Of a stretch of DNA of 11,335 nt, positions 1 through 6,895 are shown piece after piece. Location of the stretch: contig JAFAQO010000183.1 in NCBI GenBank assembly GCA_019246375.1, forward strand, positions 1-11,335. Direction: 5' to 3'. A program made the position numbers and the translations under genes. This DNA is from Mycobacterium sp. (GTDB lineage Bacteria; Actinomycetota; Actinomycetes; Mycobacteriales; Mycobacteriaceae). Position 1 is the stretch's first letter; every line of letters begins with the position of its first letter. The notes below the pieces were generated by a model. That model was not told the DNA's origin. It saw nothing but the letters and a program-made list of their open reading frames with translations, and searched no databases.

Positions 1-689
1 AAGGCATCGACCGCCAGGCCATCGTCAACGTCGTGCAGCACGGCTTGACCCCCCATCCGGTGCCGCTGGACAACCACATCTATGTCGCCGGTCAGCTCGG
101 TTACCAAAACAACAGTGCACCAGCCGCTTACAACCCCGACCAGGCGCGCAGGGATTTGGACGCGCTGGGCTGGAAACTCAACGGAACGTTCCGGGAGCGC
201 AGCGGCAAGCAGCTGGTTATTCGTGACGTGTTCTACGATGCGCAATCGAACCGGCAGATCGCCCTCGTCGCCCAGCAGAACATGGCACAGATCGGTGTCA
301 AGCTGGTGCTCGACCCTAAGCCGGGCACCGGATTCTTCAGCCAGCACGTGGGCGTGGGCGACTTCGACATCGTTCAATTCGGTTGGATCGGCAATGCTTT
401 CCCGCTGTCTGCGCTGCCTCAGATCTATACCTCGTACGGTGACAGCAATTTCGGCAAGATCGGCACCCCCGAGATCGACGCAAAGATTGATGAGACGCTG
501 TCCGAACTGAACGAGGACAAGGCACGCGCGCTCGCCAACCAAGTCGACACGATGATCTGGCAGGAAGGCTTCAGTCTGCCGCTCTTCCAGTCGCCCGGCG
601 ACATCGCGGAGCGCAGTGATCTGGCCAACTACGGCGCCCCCGGGCTAGCCGACGTGGATTACACCGCAATCGGTTTCACTCGGGACTGA
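1..689 (+). CDS. oppA: Oligopeptide ABC transporter substrate-binding protein, C-terminal part (5' end outside window)
   Basis: The frame is open from base 3 (Gly-Ile-Asp-Arg-Gln) and ends at TGA 687-689, giving about 228 residues, so the gene enters from the left edge. GTG at 33 is an internal Val, not the start. The residues resemble the C-terminal lobe of family-5 extracellular solute-binding proteins (SBP_bac_5, the OppA/DppA class). Examples are the IDRQAIVNVV helix, a segment of the type YNPDQARRDLDALGW, and the late region where such proteins close over the peptide. In mycobacteria OppA is a lipoprotein that delivers peptides to the OppBCD permease; the lipobox and N-terminal lobe are not in this window. 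The position, converging on a GMC oxidoreductase gene, matches Rv1280c. Family assignment is good. The exact substrate cannot be read from this fragment. Confidence 0.85.
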   Translation, partial: GIDRQAIVNVVQHGLTPHPVPLDNHIYVAGQLGYQNNSAPAAYNPDQARRDLDALGWKLNGTFRERSGKQLVIRDVFYDAQSNRQIALVAQQNMAQIGVKLVLDPKPGTGFFSQHVGVGDFDIVQFGWIGNAFPLSALPQIYTSYGDSNFGKIGTPEIDAKIDETLSELNEDKARALANQVDTMIWQEGFSLPLFQSPGDIAERSDLANYGAPGLADVDYTAIGFTRD

Positions 690-791
690 ACAGCCGGCAT
701 GGCGTGCTCGGCAACGTTGTCGGCAGCGCGATCTCGGCCGCAGCCGCTACGACCTCACTCCGGCGGAGAGCACCGGTAGCGCCGGGCGGCG

Positions 792-2381
792 TCAGGCGCG
801 GATCAGATCGGCGGCCTTCTCGCCGATCAGCACCGACGGCGCATGAGTGTGACCACGGATAGTGCTGGGCATCACCGATGCATCGACCACCCGCAACCCG
901 TCGATACCGCGGACCCGTAGTTCGGGGTCCACCACGCTCGCCTCATCGTTACCCATCCGGCAAGTGCCCACCGGGTGATAGAGGGTATGCGAGTTGGCGT
1001 TGAGTGCGTCGGCGAGGGTGTCCTCGTTCAGTTCTGCGGCGTTGCGCGGTCGGGCGATGCTGCCAAGCAGTCCTTTGATCGCGGGTGCCTCGGCGATTTG
1101 GGCGCACATCCGTAGGCCCGCCATCATTGCGGCACGGTCCGCACCGCCGGGATCCGATAGGTAGCGCGGGTCGATGACCGGCTTGGCGAACGGATCGGCG
1201 GATCCCAGTGTGATCTGCCCGCGGCTTTGCGGTTTGAGCAGGATTGGGCCGAACACCACCGCATGCCCGGGGTAGGGGTCGGCGATTCCCTCGTCGAAAT
1301 AGGGGGCTGGGGCGAAGATCAGCTCCAAGTCGGGCAGGTCCAACTCCGGTTTACTGCGCACGAAGCCGTACGCCTCAGCGACGTTAGAGGTGAGCATGCC
1401 GCGCCGCCGCAGCAGATAGTTGATCAACTGTTTAGGTTTTTCGCCGGCATAGAGGCTGTCGTGCGCAATGTCGAAGCCCAGCGGAGCGACCAAGTGATCA
1501 AGCAGATTCTGACCGACCTCGGGTGCATGGTGGACGGTCTCGATGCCGTGATCGCTGAGCCGGTCGCGATCGCCGATCCCGGAGAGCATCAGCAGCTGCG
1601 GGCTGTTTATGGCACCACCGCACAGGACCACCTCGCGGCGGGCATAGACGACGCGGCATTGGCCGCCCTGGTCGAATTCGACGCCGACCGCGCGGCCCCC
1701 CTCGATGACGACGCGGGTTGCGTGGGCGCAGGTGAGCACCGTCAGGTTATTGCGACGCATCGCCGGCTTGAGATAAGCGTCGGCGCAACTCCAGCGTGCA
1801 CCTCTGCGCTGGGTGACGACGGTTTCGCAAAAGCCCTCCGGCTGATGGGAATTCGGGCGGTCAACGCCAAATCCGCATTCCCGTGTCGCTGCCAACCACG
1901 CTGCGGTCGAGCTGCGTGGGCTGCGCTGACGGGAGATAAGCAGCGGCCCCGTCACGCCACTTTCGTCGCCGCTGACAAAGTGCCAGGCAGCGCTGGCATT
2001 CTCGATGCGACGAAAGTAGTGCACAAGTTCGGCGAACGACCACTGCGGCCCGGCATGAACAGCCCATTCGTCGTAGTCGGCGGCGAATCCGCGCACCCAC
2101 ATCATGGCGTTCATCGACGAAGAACCGCCGAGCATTTTTCCGCGCGGCCAGTAGATCTCGCGACCGTTAAGCTCCTTCTGGGGTTCGGTCAGGTAGTTCC
2201 AGTCGAGCTCGCTGCGGAACAATTTGGAGAACGCCGCGGGGATGTGGATGATCTTGTCTTTGTCGAGCGGACCCGCTTCCAGGGCCACCACCGCAGTGCC
2301 CGGATCAGCGCTGAGCCGGTTGACCACAGCCGCTCCGGCAGAACCGGTTCCGACGACGACATAGTCGCAATGAATGTCCAC
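792..2381 (-). CDS. GMC-family FAD-dependent oxidoreductase (choline dehydrogenase-like; Rv1279-type)
   Basis: The 529-residue protein should oxidise an alcohol-type substrate with FAD. The N-terminus has the dinucleotide-binding GTGSAG at residues 11-16. It is followed by the first GMC signature (GKMLGGSSSMNAMMWVRG, about residue 80 onward) and the second (GGAINSPQLLMLSGIG). The C-terminal active-site region has SHTLYHPVGTC with catalytic His469, then GHTHAPS with His513 where choline dehydrogenases usually have Asn. The pair is therefore His-His rather than His-Asn. I chose GTG at 2379-2381 because a strong GGGAG lies 5 bases upstream, the FAD motif then starts at the usual distance, and the length fits the family. 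The open frame runs back to 2729, but only inside the upstream gene. It is the third gene of the nuclease operon, 50 bp after the SbcC-like gene. The substrate is unknown, and 'choline dehydrogenase' would over-state the evidence. Confidence 0.9.
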   Translation of the reverse strand: MDIHCDYVVVGTGSAGAAVVNRLSADPGTAVVALEAGPLDKDKIIHIPAAFSKLFRSELDWNYLTEPQKELNGREIYWPRGKMLGGSSSMNAMMWVRGFAADYDEWAVHAGPQWSFAELVHYFRRIENASAAWHFVSGDESGVTGPLLISRQRSPRSSTAAWLAATRECGFGVDRPNSHQPEGFCETVVTQRRGARWSCADAYLKPAMRRNNLTVLTCAHATRVVIEGGRAVGVEFDQGGQCRVVYARREVVLCGGAINSPQLLMLSGIGDRDRLSDHGIETVHHAPEVGQNLLDHLVAPLGFDIAHDSLYAGEKPKQLINYLLRRRGMLTSNVAEAYGFVRSKPELDLPDLELIFAPAPYFDEGIADPYPGHAVVFGPILLKPQSRGQITLGSADPFAKPVIDPRYLSDPGGADRAAMMAGLRMCAQIAEAPAIKGLLGSIARPRNAAELNEDTLADALNANSHTLYHPVGTCRMGNDEASVVDPELRVRGIDGLRVVDASVMPSTIRGHTHAPSVLIGEKAADLIRA

Positions 2382-2386
2382 GCATA

Positions 2387-2393
2387 CTCCCTG
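2387..2393 (-). promoter_or_regulatory. Ribosome binding site fixing the GMC oxidoreductase start
   Basis: On the minus strand this reads CAGGGAG. Its GGGAG core lies 5 bases (TATGC) before the GTG at 2381. No comparable Shine-Dalgarno supports the much longer open frame upstream, so this site decides the start. Confidence 0.7.
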
Positions 2394-2401
2394 TCTCGGC
2401 G

Positions 2402-2424
2402 AGTGTAGGGCCTCGCGCGGACAG
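2402..2424 (-). promoter_or_regulatory. Possible internal promoter: degenerate damage-type motif before the GMC gene
   Basis: On the minus strand the sequence is CTGTCCGCG, then 8 bases, then TACACT. It has the same architecture as the element at 6252-6274. It matches 6 of 9 positions of tTGTCRGTG, keeping the TGTC core, and has the exact 8-base spacer and a good TAnnnT -10. Both sites also share an 11-base string, CCTACACTCGC, across the -10. A start near 2395 would leave a short leader containing the GGGAG site. The upstream box is degenerate, so this could be a plain -10 element or chance. Confidence 0.35.
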
Positions 2425-2431
2425 GCGAGCG

Positions 2432-5053
2432 CTATGCGCTCAGATCGATGCGGTGGGCGCCCTCGATCCCCTGATAGCGGGACGGTGTACAGGTCAGCAC
2501 GATCACCTGTCCGTGGGCGCCGACCGTGTCGAACACTTCGCTCATCTTGGCCATCCGGCTCGGATCGGTGAAGCCCAGCGCGTCGTCGATCAGCACCGGA
2601 ACGGTGTCCTCCTTGGCGACCAGCGCCGCGCCCGCCAGCCGAGCCAGGATGCCGAGTTGCTCCCTGGCTCCGCCCGACAGTGACTCGTAGGGCACGGTGC
2701 AGCCGTCCAGGCTGCGGTTTCTGACACACAGGTCGCTGTCAATCTCGACTTCGAAGCCGGGCCCGAACACCGGGCGGCCGAGGCGCTGCAGTTCGGTGCG
2801 GAACGGCTCGACGTAGCGGAGTCGGGTGGCGTCGCGGTGACGTGTCATCACCGAGCGCAGCAGCTCTACGGCGCGGGCCCGGCGGCGCATCCTGACGTAT
2901 TCGGTCTCGGCGTGCTCACGGCGGGTCTCGGCAGCGTCGAGCTTGCCTTGGCGGCCCTCAGTGCCGAACACCGCAAGCTCGACGTTGACCTCGTGCAGCG
3001 CGCGCTCGGTCTCGTCGCGGCGGGCGCGCAGCGCCTCGGCCGCCGCGGCAGCGTCGGCGAGCTCCGCGGCGACCGCGTCGGGCGCCGCGGCCACCAGTTG
3101 CCCGGTCAGCTCAGCGACCTGTTCCTTGACGGTGTGCAGTGCTCGCAGGTGAGCATCTGCTGCGACCGCGAGGTTTTCGTCGCTGACCGATGCCCGCTGC
3201 TGGGCCAGCCGCTCGGCGATCGCATCCAGTTCGGCGCGCTGGCTCGCCACCTTGTCGCGCAGAACCATTGCGCGCGTGAACGTCTCGGCCAGTTGGGCGG
3301 CGGATGCCGTTGCCACCCGACGGCGTGTCTCACATTCGGCCGCCGCTTGGGTGCGTGCCGCGTCGGCCGCATCGAGCTCGGTGCGGGCCGCGGTGCTATC
3401 CAGCGTGACGTCGTCGCCTTCGGTCGGCTGACCGGCACGCAACCGTGCCAGTCGTGAGCGCATTTGGTCGACCTGTTCGTCACCGCACAGCCCGGCGAGC
3501 GTGGCGGTCAGCTGAACGCGTCTGCTCTGCAGTTCTCGGCGGCGCTGGTGGTCAGATCGGGCCGCGGCGAGGTCAGCAACCGCACCAGCCGCCAAGGCAG
3601 CAGTCAGTTCTTCTTGTGCCGCAGCGTAGTTGGCCTGAATGTCTCGCGCGGTGGCCCCTGGGCTGATCCGCGCCGTCAAGACACCGGCAACCGCGATCAC
3701 GGTGGGACCGGTAGCCGTCGTCGACCAACCCTCACCTGCGGACAGCAGCACGCGTTGGTCCCCGGAATCCAGTTCGATATCGGCGTCAGCAGTGACTTCC
3801 ACCGTCGCCGATACCAACGCAAGTTGCCCCTCAACCCGATCGACGGTCGCCGCGGCCGCTTCGACCCGGCGGGCTACGGGCTCGGTCATGGCAATTGCGG
3901 ACAGCTCGACACAGATCTGGTCCCGTTCTCGCTGGACCGTGTCGATCTTGGCCAGCCGGGCCGCCAACTCATCGGCTTTCTCACGGTCGGAGAGATAATC
4001 GAGGACGCGCCGGGCGCGGTCCGCGTGCTGCTGGGTGGTCGAAAGCGCTGCGCTGGCCTCGTCGAGCGCGGCATCTGCGGCAGCCGCAACCTCTTCCGCG
4101 GTCGACTGCGCTTCGGCGGCGTTGCGCTCCTCGGCTGACAAGGTCGCGATTACCCTTGTGCGGCTGTCGATTTCGGTTCGCAGCCGTAGCCGCTCGGCGT
4201 GTGCGGCGGTCGACGCGTTGCTCGTCGCCGCTGCGGCGGTGGCCACCAGCTCCGCTTGCTTGAGCTGCTCGGTCAGTTCTGCGATCTTGGCGGCGGCTGC
4301 TTGAGCGGCGGCGTGACGCCCGACGACAGCCAACCTTTGTTGGGACAGCTCAGCGAGTTCACCGGTCAGCGCAACGTGCCGATGCACCCGATCTTCCACC
4401 TCGGCGACCGCCGCTGCGCAGCGTGCGACTTCCTCCCGGGCGTCACGCAACCGTGTCGTTGCGGCGGCCCACTCCCCGGTGGGGCGTCCGGTCGGGGTGA
4501 AATACCGTCCGTACTCGCTATCGATCCGATCGATGAGCAGCGGCTCGGTGCCGCAGAGCGCGGCGGCGTCACCGGCGGCGACGTCGAGCGCCCGCGACAG
4601 CGCGTCGCAGGCCGACAGATCTACCGCAGCGGTTGACGTCGCCTGCAGCACCCGCTGGGCATGCCACAACTCGGTATCCATTGTCTCGTCCAGCATCGCG
4701 CGGACGCGATCGTGGGCCTCGTCGCCGGTCAACTGTTCCCGGCGTGGCGCCACCACAGTCAACCGCGTCTCACATCTCTTGTGGAAGCGTTTGTAGTAGA
4801 CGAAACGGTAAGCACCCGTGCTGACCTCGGCGGTGATCTCGGATCCGACGTCGCTGTGGGTCGGCTTGACCTGCTTCACCTCTTTTTTCGTCGAGCGGTC
4901 TTTGGATTCAAGCAGCAGATCCAGCGCCTCGATCATCGATGACTTGCCCACTTCGTTGTCGCCGCAGACCAATATGACGCCGTTGTCGGGGAACTCGATT
5001 TCTCGGTGGGTAATCCCCCGGTAGTTGGTCAGGACCAGCCGGTGCAACTTCAT
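2432..5053 (-). CDS. SbcC/Rad50-like coiled-coil ATPase (AAA_23 type; Rv1278-like)
   Basis: The 873-residue protein has split ABC-ATPase halves joined by a long Ala-, Glu- and Arg-rich helical region, as in SbcC, Rad50 and RecN-like proteins. Walker A is GDNEVGKSS at 31-39, after the typical start (KLHRLVLTNYRGI). The C-terminal head has the signature SLSGGAREQ from 791, Walker B VPVLIDDALG with Asp823 and Asp824, and a GFTD D-loop at about 827-830. The usual Walker B Glu is Asp here. The switch region reads VLTCTPSRY with no His at the expected point. I find no CxxC zinc hook in the middle, unlike true Rad50/SbcC. ATG at 5051-5053 overlaps the stop of the SbcD-like gene (ATGA) and follows AAGGG, so the two are translationally coupled and the products probably form one complex. 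The likely role is ATP-driven DNA end or hairpin processing; this is inferred from the family. Confidence 0.88.
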   Translation of the reverse strand: MKLHRLVLTNYRGITHREIEFPDNGVILVCGDNEVGKSSMIEALDLLLESKDRSTKKEVKQVKPTHSDVGSEITAEVSTGAYRFVYYKRFHKRCETRLTVVAPRREQLTGDEAHDRVRAMLDETMDTELWHAQRVLQATSTAAVDLSACDALSRALDVAAGDAAALCGTEPLLIDRIDSEYGRYFTPTGRPTGEWAAATTRLRDAREEVARCAAAVAEVEDRVHRHVALTGELAELSQQRLAVVGRHAAAQAAAAKIAELTEQLKQAELVATAAAATSNASTAAHAERLRLRTEIDSRTRVIATLSAEERNAAEAQSTAEEVAAAADAALDEASAALSTTQQHADRARRVLDYLSDREKADELAARLAKIDTVQRERDQICVELSAIAMTEPVARRVEAAAATVDRVEGQLALVSATVEVTADADIELDSGDQRVLLSAGEGWSTTATGPTVIAVAGVLTARISPGATARDIQANYAAAQEELTAALAAGAVADLAAARSDHQRRRELQSRRVQLTATLAGLCGDEQVDQMRSRLARLRAGQPTEGDDVTLDSTAARTELDAADAARTQAAAECETRRRVATASAAQLAETFTRAMVLRDKVASQRAELDAIAERLAQQRASVSDENLAVAADAHLRALHTVKEQVAELTGQLVAAAPDAVAAELADAAAAAEALRARRDETERALHEVNVELAVFGTEGRQGKLDAAETRREHAETEYVRMRRRARAVELLRSVMTRHRDATRLRYVEPFRTELQRLGRPVFGPGFEVEIDSDLCVRNRSLDGCTVPYESLSGGAREQLGILARLAGAALVAKEDTVPVLIDDALGFTDPSRMAKMSEVFDTVGAHGQVIVLTCTPSRYQGIEGAHRIDLSA

Positions 5054-6207
5054 GCCGCACCCTTGCCCTGGTCGGTGAGCCGCAACAGCAGCGCCAGCGC
5101 CGCCTGGGCGTCGTCGGCGACATCACCTTCGCCGGCACGTGCTGCGGCGACGAGTTCCTCGACGGCCGCGGCCGCGAACCCGCCGATACCCAGGTCGGTG
5201 AACTCGCCGTCGGCCGGGATCACCGCGAGGTCGGTGTGGCGTTCCCAAAGGCCCAGCCAGGCGAACAGTCGAGCGTATTTATCCAGACAGGCGTCGAGTG
5301 TGGCGCGGTCGGTCACCGTCAACGAACCGGTCAAGGACAGCCGCACCACGGTGCGCTCCTTGTTAGTCATCAAGTCCAGGTTGAGATCCAGGTCGGCGAT
5401 GTCGCGGCTGTTGTCGATCTGGTGGCGCATCGTGAGGAACCGCCAGCGTCCGACGTGCCGTGCCTGGACCGTGACAGGCCGGTGGGGATTCGTTTCGTCG
5501 ATATCGACAACCAGGACATGGCCGGGGTTGGATTCGACATCGTCGAAGTTGGTGACCTCCGGCGCGCCGGAGTACCACACCCGACCGTCGCCGCCTACCT
5601 CGGTACGGGAATGCTTATCGCCCAACGCCACATAGTGCACCACTCCGCGGCCCAACGCGTCCTCGACCGCACCGAGCCTGATCAGTGCGGGTTTACCCGG
5701 ATCGGGATCGAGCACGTCAACGCCGCCGTGGGCGACCAGCACCCTGGTGACCGCCTCTGCCGACAGGCCGTCGAGCGCCTCGGCGACCAGATCGGTGGTA
5801 GGCGATTTCGACCGCCACGGCGCTGCGATGATCTGCACACCCGGCCGGACCTCGTGGATGCCGGCCCGGTCGAGCACGACGACGTTGTCCGGGCGTTCGG
5901 CGGTGAACAGCGCGCTGGTGTACACCGACGACGCGTCCAGCGGGTCATGGTTACCGGGTAACAGGTAGACCGGAATCCCGATGGCGCGCATGGCTTCCAG
6001 GGACTGACTGACCACCTGTGGCGCAAGCTGATTGTGTTCAAAGACGTCACCGGCCACCACGACGAACTCGGCCCCGACCTCGGCCGCCAGCGCACCGAGA
6101 CCGGCGACCGCGTCCCGGCGGGCCGCCGAATACCGCGGCTGCGCGTCGCCGGCCAGGAAGTGACGGGTCATGCCCAGTTGCCAGTCGGCGGTATGCAGGA
6201 ATCGCAT
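5050..6207 (-). CDS. SbcD/Mre11-like metallophosphoesterase, putative DNA repair exonuclease (Rv1277-like)
   Basis: The 385-residue protein belongs to the calcineurin-like phosphoesterase superfamily. The motifs come in order: HTADWQLG (His5, Asp8), AGDVFEHN (Asp54), LLPGNHDPLD (Asn86, His87), VLVAHGGVD (His160) and VALGDKHS (Asp197, His199). In classical Mre11/SbcD the first motif is DxH and the last is GHxH. Here Gln10 and Asp197 replace those two His residues, while the other ligands remain. A C-terminal domain of about 150 residues follows and should bind the ATPase partner. The ATG at 6205-6207 follows the excellent ribosome site AGGGAGGGGG with 6 bases of spacing. It is the first gene of the operon and overlaps the SbcC-like gene by 4 bases. 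It probably acts as a Mn-dependent nuclease on DNA ends. Activity, given the two substitutions, is inferred only. Confidence 0.9.
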   Translation of the reverse strand: MRFLHTADWQLGMTRHFLAGDAQPRYSAARRDAVAGLGALAAEVGAEFVVVAGDVFEHNQLAPQVVSQSLEAMRAIGIPVYLLPGNHDPLDASSVYTSALFTAERPDNVVVLDRAGIHEVRPGVQIIAAPWRSKSPTTDLVAEALDGLSAEAVTRVLVAHGGVDVLDPDPGKPALIRLGAVEDALGRGVVHYVALGDKHSRTEVGGDGRVWYSGAPEVTNFDDVESNPGHVLVVDIDETNPHRPVTVQARHVGRWRFLTMRHQIDNSRDIADLDLNLDLMTNKERTVVRLSLTGSLTVTDRATLDACLDKYARLFAWLGLWERHTDLAVIPADGEFTDLGIGGFAAAAVEELVAAARAGEGDVADDAQAALALLLRLTDQGKGAA

Positions 6208-6213
6208 CCTGAT

Positions 6214-6223
6214 CCCCCTCCCT
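6214..6223 (-). promoter_or_regulatory. Strong ribosome binding site of the SbcD-like gene
   Basis: On the minus strand it reads AGGGAGGGGG, 6 bases before the ATG at 6207. It is the strongest Shine-Dalgarno seen in the window and fixes this start. Confidence 0.75.
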
Positions 6224-6251
6224 GCTCTCCTGTCGTGTTCCGGGCATCGCG

Positions 6252-6274
6252 AGTGTAGGACCGGTCACCGACAC
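6252..6274 (-). promoter_or_regulatory. DNA-damage promoter (RecA-NDp / PafBC type) of the nuclease operon
   Basis: On the minus strand the sequence is GTGTCGGTG, exactly 8 bases (ACCGGTCC), then TACACT. The known mycobacterial LexA/RecA-independent damage promoter consensus is tTGTCRGTG-N8-TAnnnT. Here 8 of 9 upstream positions match, the one mismatch being the weakly conserved first base, and spacing and -10 are exact. A start about 7 bases after the -10, near 6245, gives a leader of roughly 38 bases with the strong ribosome site. No LexA box was seen. The position directly upstream of an SbcD/SbcC-like pair fits damage induction. Confidence 0.72.
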
Positions 6275-6300
6275 GTGCTGGGACCTCGATCGGCATGCCC

Positions 6301-6306
6301 TACCGT
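6301..6306 (+). promoter_or_regulatory. -10 element for a leaderless SixA-type phosphatase mRNA
   Basis: TACCGT fits the mycobacterial TAnnnT -10. It ends 6 bases (GGCGAG) before the ATG at 6313, so transcription would begin on or next to the start codon. This is the common leaderless arrangement in mycobacteria. No convincing -35 is present. The upstream in-frame ATG at 6295 would lie before this element, so the site also supports the shorter protein. Confidence 0.45.
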
Positions 6307-6312
6307 GGCGAG

Positions 6313-6819
6313 ATGACAACCCAACACCGCACCCTGGCGCTGCTGCGGCACGCGAAATCGGCATACCCGGCCGGTGTTGCCGACCACGATCGGCCGCTGG
6401 CGCCACGGGGGGTCCGCGAGGCCGGGCTGGCCGGTGACTGGCTGCGGGTCAACCTGCCCGCCATTGGCTTGGTGCTGTGCTCCACCGCCACGCGTGCCCG
6501 CCAGACGCTGGGGCGCACCGGTGTCGACGCGCCGGTGCGCTATATCGAGCGGCTCTACGGCGCCGGCCCCGCCACGGTGATCGACGAGATCAATGCAGTC
6601 GGCGACGAGATCAGCGCCCTGCTCGTCGTCGGGCACGAGCCGACGATGACCGACACCGTACTCGCTCTGGCCGGTGCCGACGGCACCAATACCGCTGCGG
6701 CCGAACGTCTCTCGGCGAAGTTCCCGACGTCGGGGATCGCCGTGTTAGACGTTCCATGCCGATGGCAACAGCTCAAACCTGAGGGCGCCGCGCTCATCGA
6801 CTTCCACGTGCCGCGCTAG
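6313..6819 (+). CDS. SixA-type histidine phosphatase superfamily protein (Rv1276c-like)
   Basis: The 168-residue protein is a small single-domain member of the histidine phosphatase (phosphoglycerate mutase-like) superfamily, closest in style to SixA phosphohistidine phosphatase. The RHAKS motif places the phospho-acceptor His at residue 13. Phosphate-binding Arg61 lies in STATRARQT, and the second catalytic His is His108 in VVGHEPTMT. DRPLAPRG at about 27-33 is a conserved family segment. I chose ATG 6313 over ATG 6295, which would add six residues, because the protein then starts close to the first beta strand and a -10 element lies 6 bases upstream. The gene diverges from the nuclease operon and converges on lprC. 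Whether the substrate is a phosphohistidine protein or a small phosphate ester cannot be read from sequence. Confidence 0.9.
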   Translation: MTTQHRTLALLRHAKSAYPAGVADHDRPLAPRGVREAGLAGDWLRVNLPAIGLVLCSTATRARQTLGRTGVDAPVRYIERLYGAGPATVIDEINAVGDEISALLVVGHEPTMTDTVLALAGADGTNTAAAERLSAKFPTSGIAVLDVPCRWQQLKPEGAALIDFHVPR

Positions 6820-6895
6820 GGCTCGAGAACCCGCCAAACAGAGGCCAGGGTCCTGACAACGGAGCAATCGCAGCCGTGGCGTCTGTCTCGCGTCA

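Noticed and set aside
690..791. Possible bidirectional terminator in the convergent gap (palindrome CAACGTTG at 712-719)
   Set aside because: The palindrome has no loop and no U-tract follows. I see no stem-loop strong enough to call.
1227..2408. 393-residue open frame on the plus strand, opposite the GMC oxidoreductase
   Set aside because: It lies wholly antisense to a gene with clear family motifs, has no recognisable domain or ribosome site, and is the kind of long shadow frame expected in high-GC DNA.
2382..2729. N-terminal extension of the oxidoreductase frame by 116 residues
   Set aside because: The extra part overlaps the conserved Walker B/signature end of the SbcC-like gene and resembles no protein. 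The GGGAG-preceded GTG at 2381 places the FAD motif correctly.
2837..4138. Plus-strand open frames of about 200 residues opposite the SbcC-like gene
   Set aside because: They are antisense to the coiled-coil coding region, low in complexity, and lack starts with ribosome sites or any family motif.
2432..5053. Rad50-type zinc hook in the coiled coil
   Set aside because: I checked every Cys in the translated protein and none form a CxxC pair.
5236..5961. 241-residue plus-strand frame opposite the SbcD-like gene
   Set aside because: It is an antisense shadow of a motif-complete metallophosphoesterase, with no independent support.
6820..6895. Possible terminator between the phosphatase and lprC
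   Set aside because: Only a 4-base stem (CAGG/CCTG) with a 2-base loop is visible, which is too weak.
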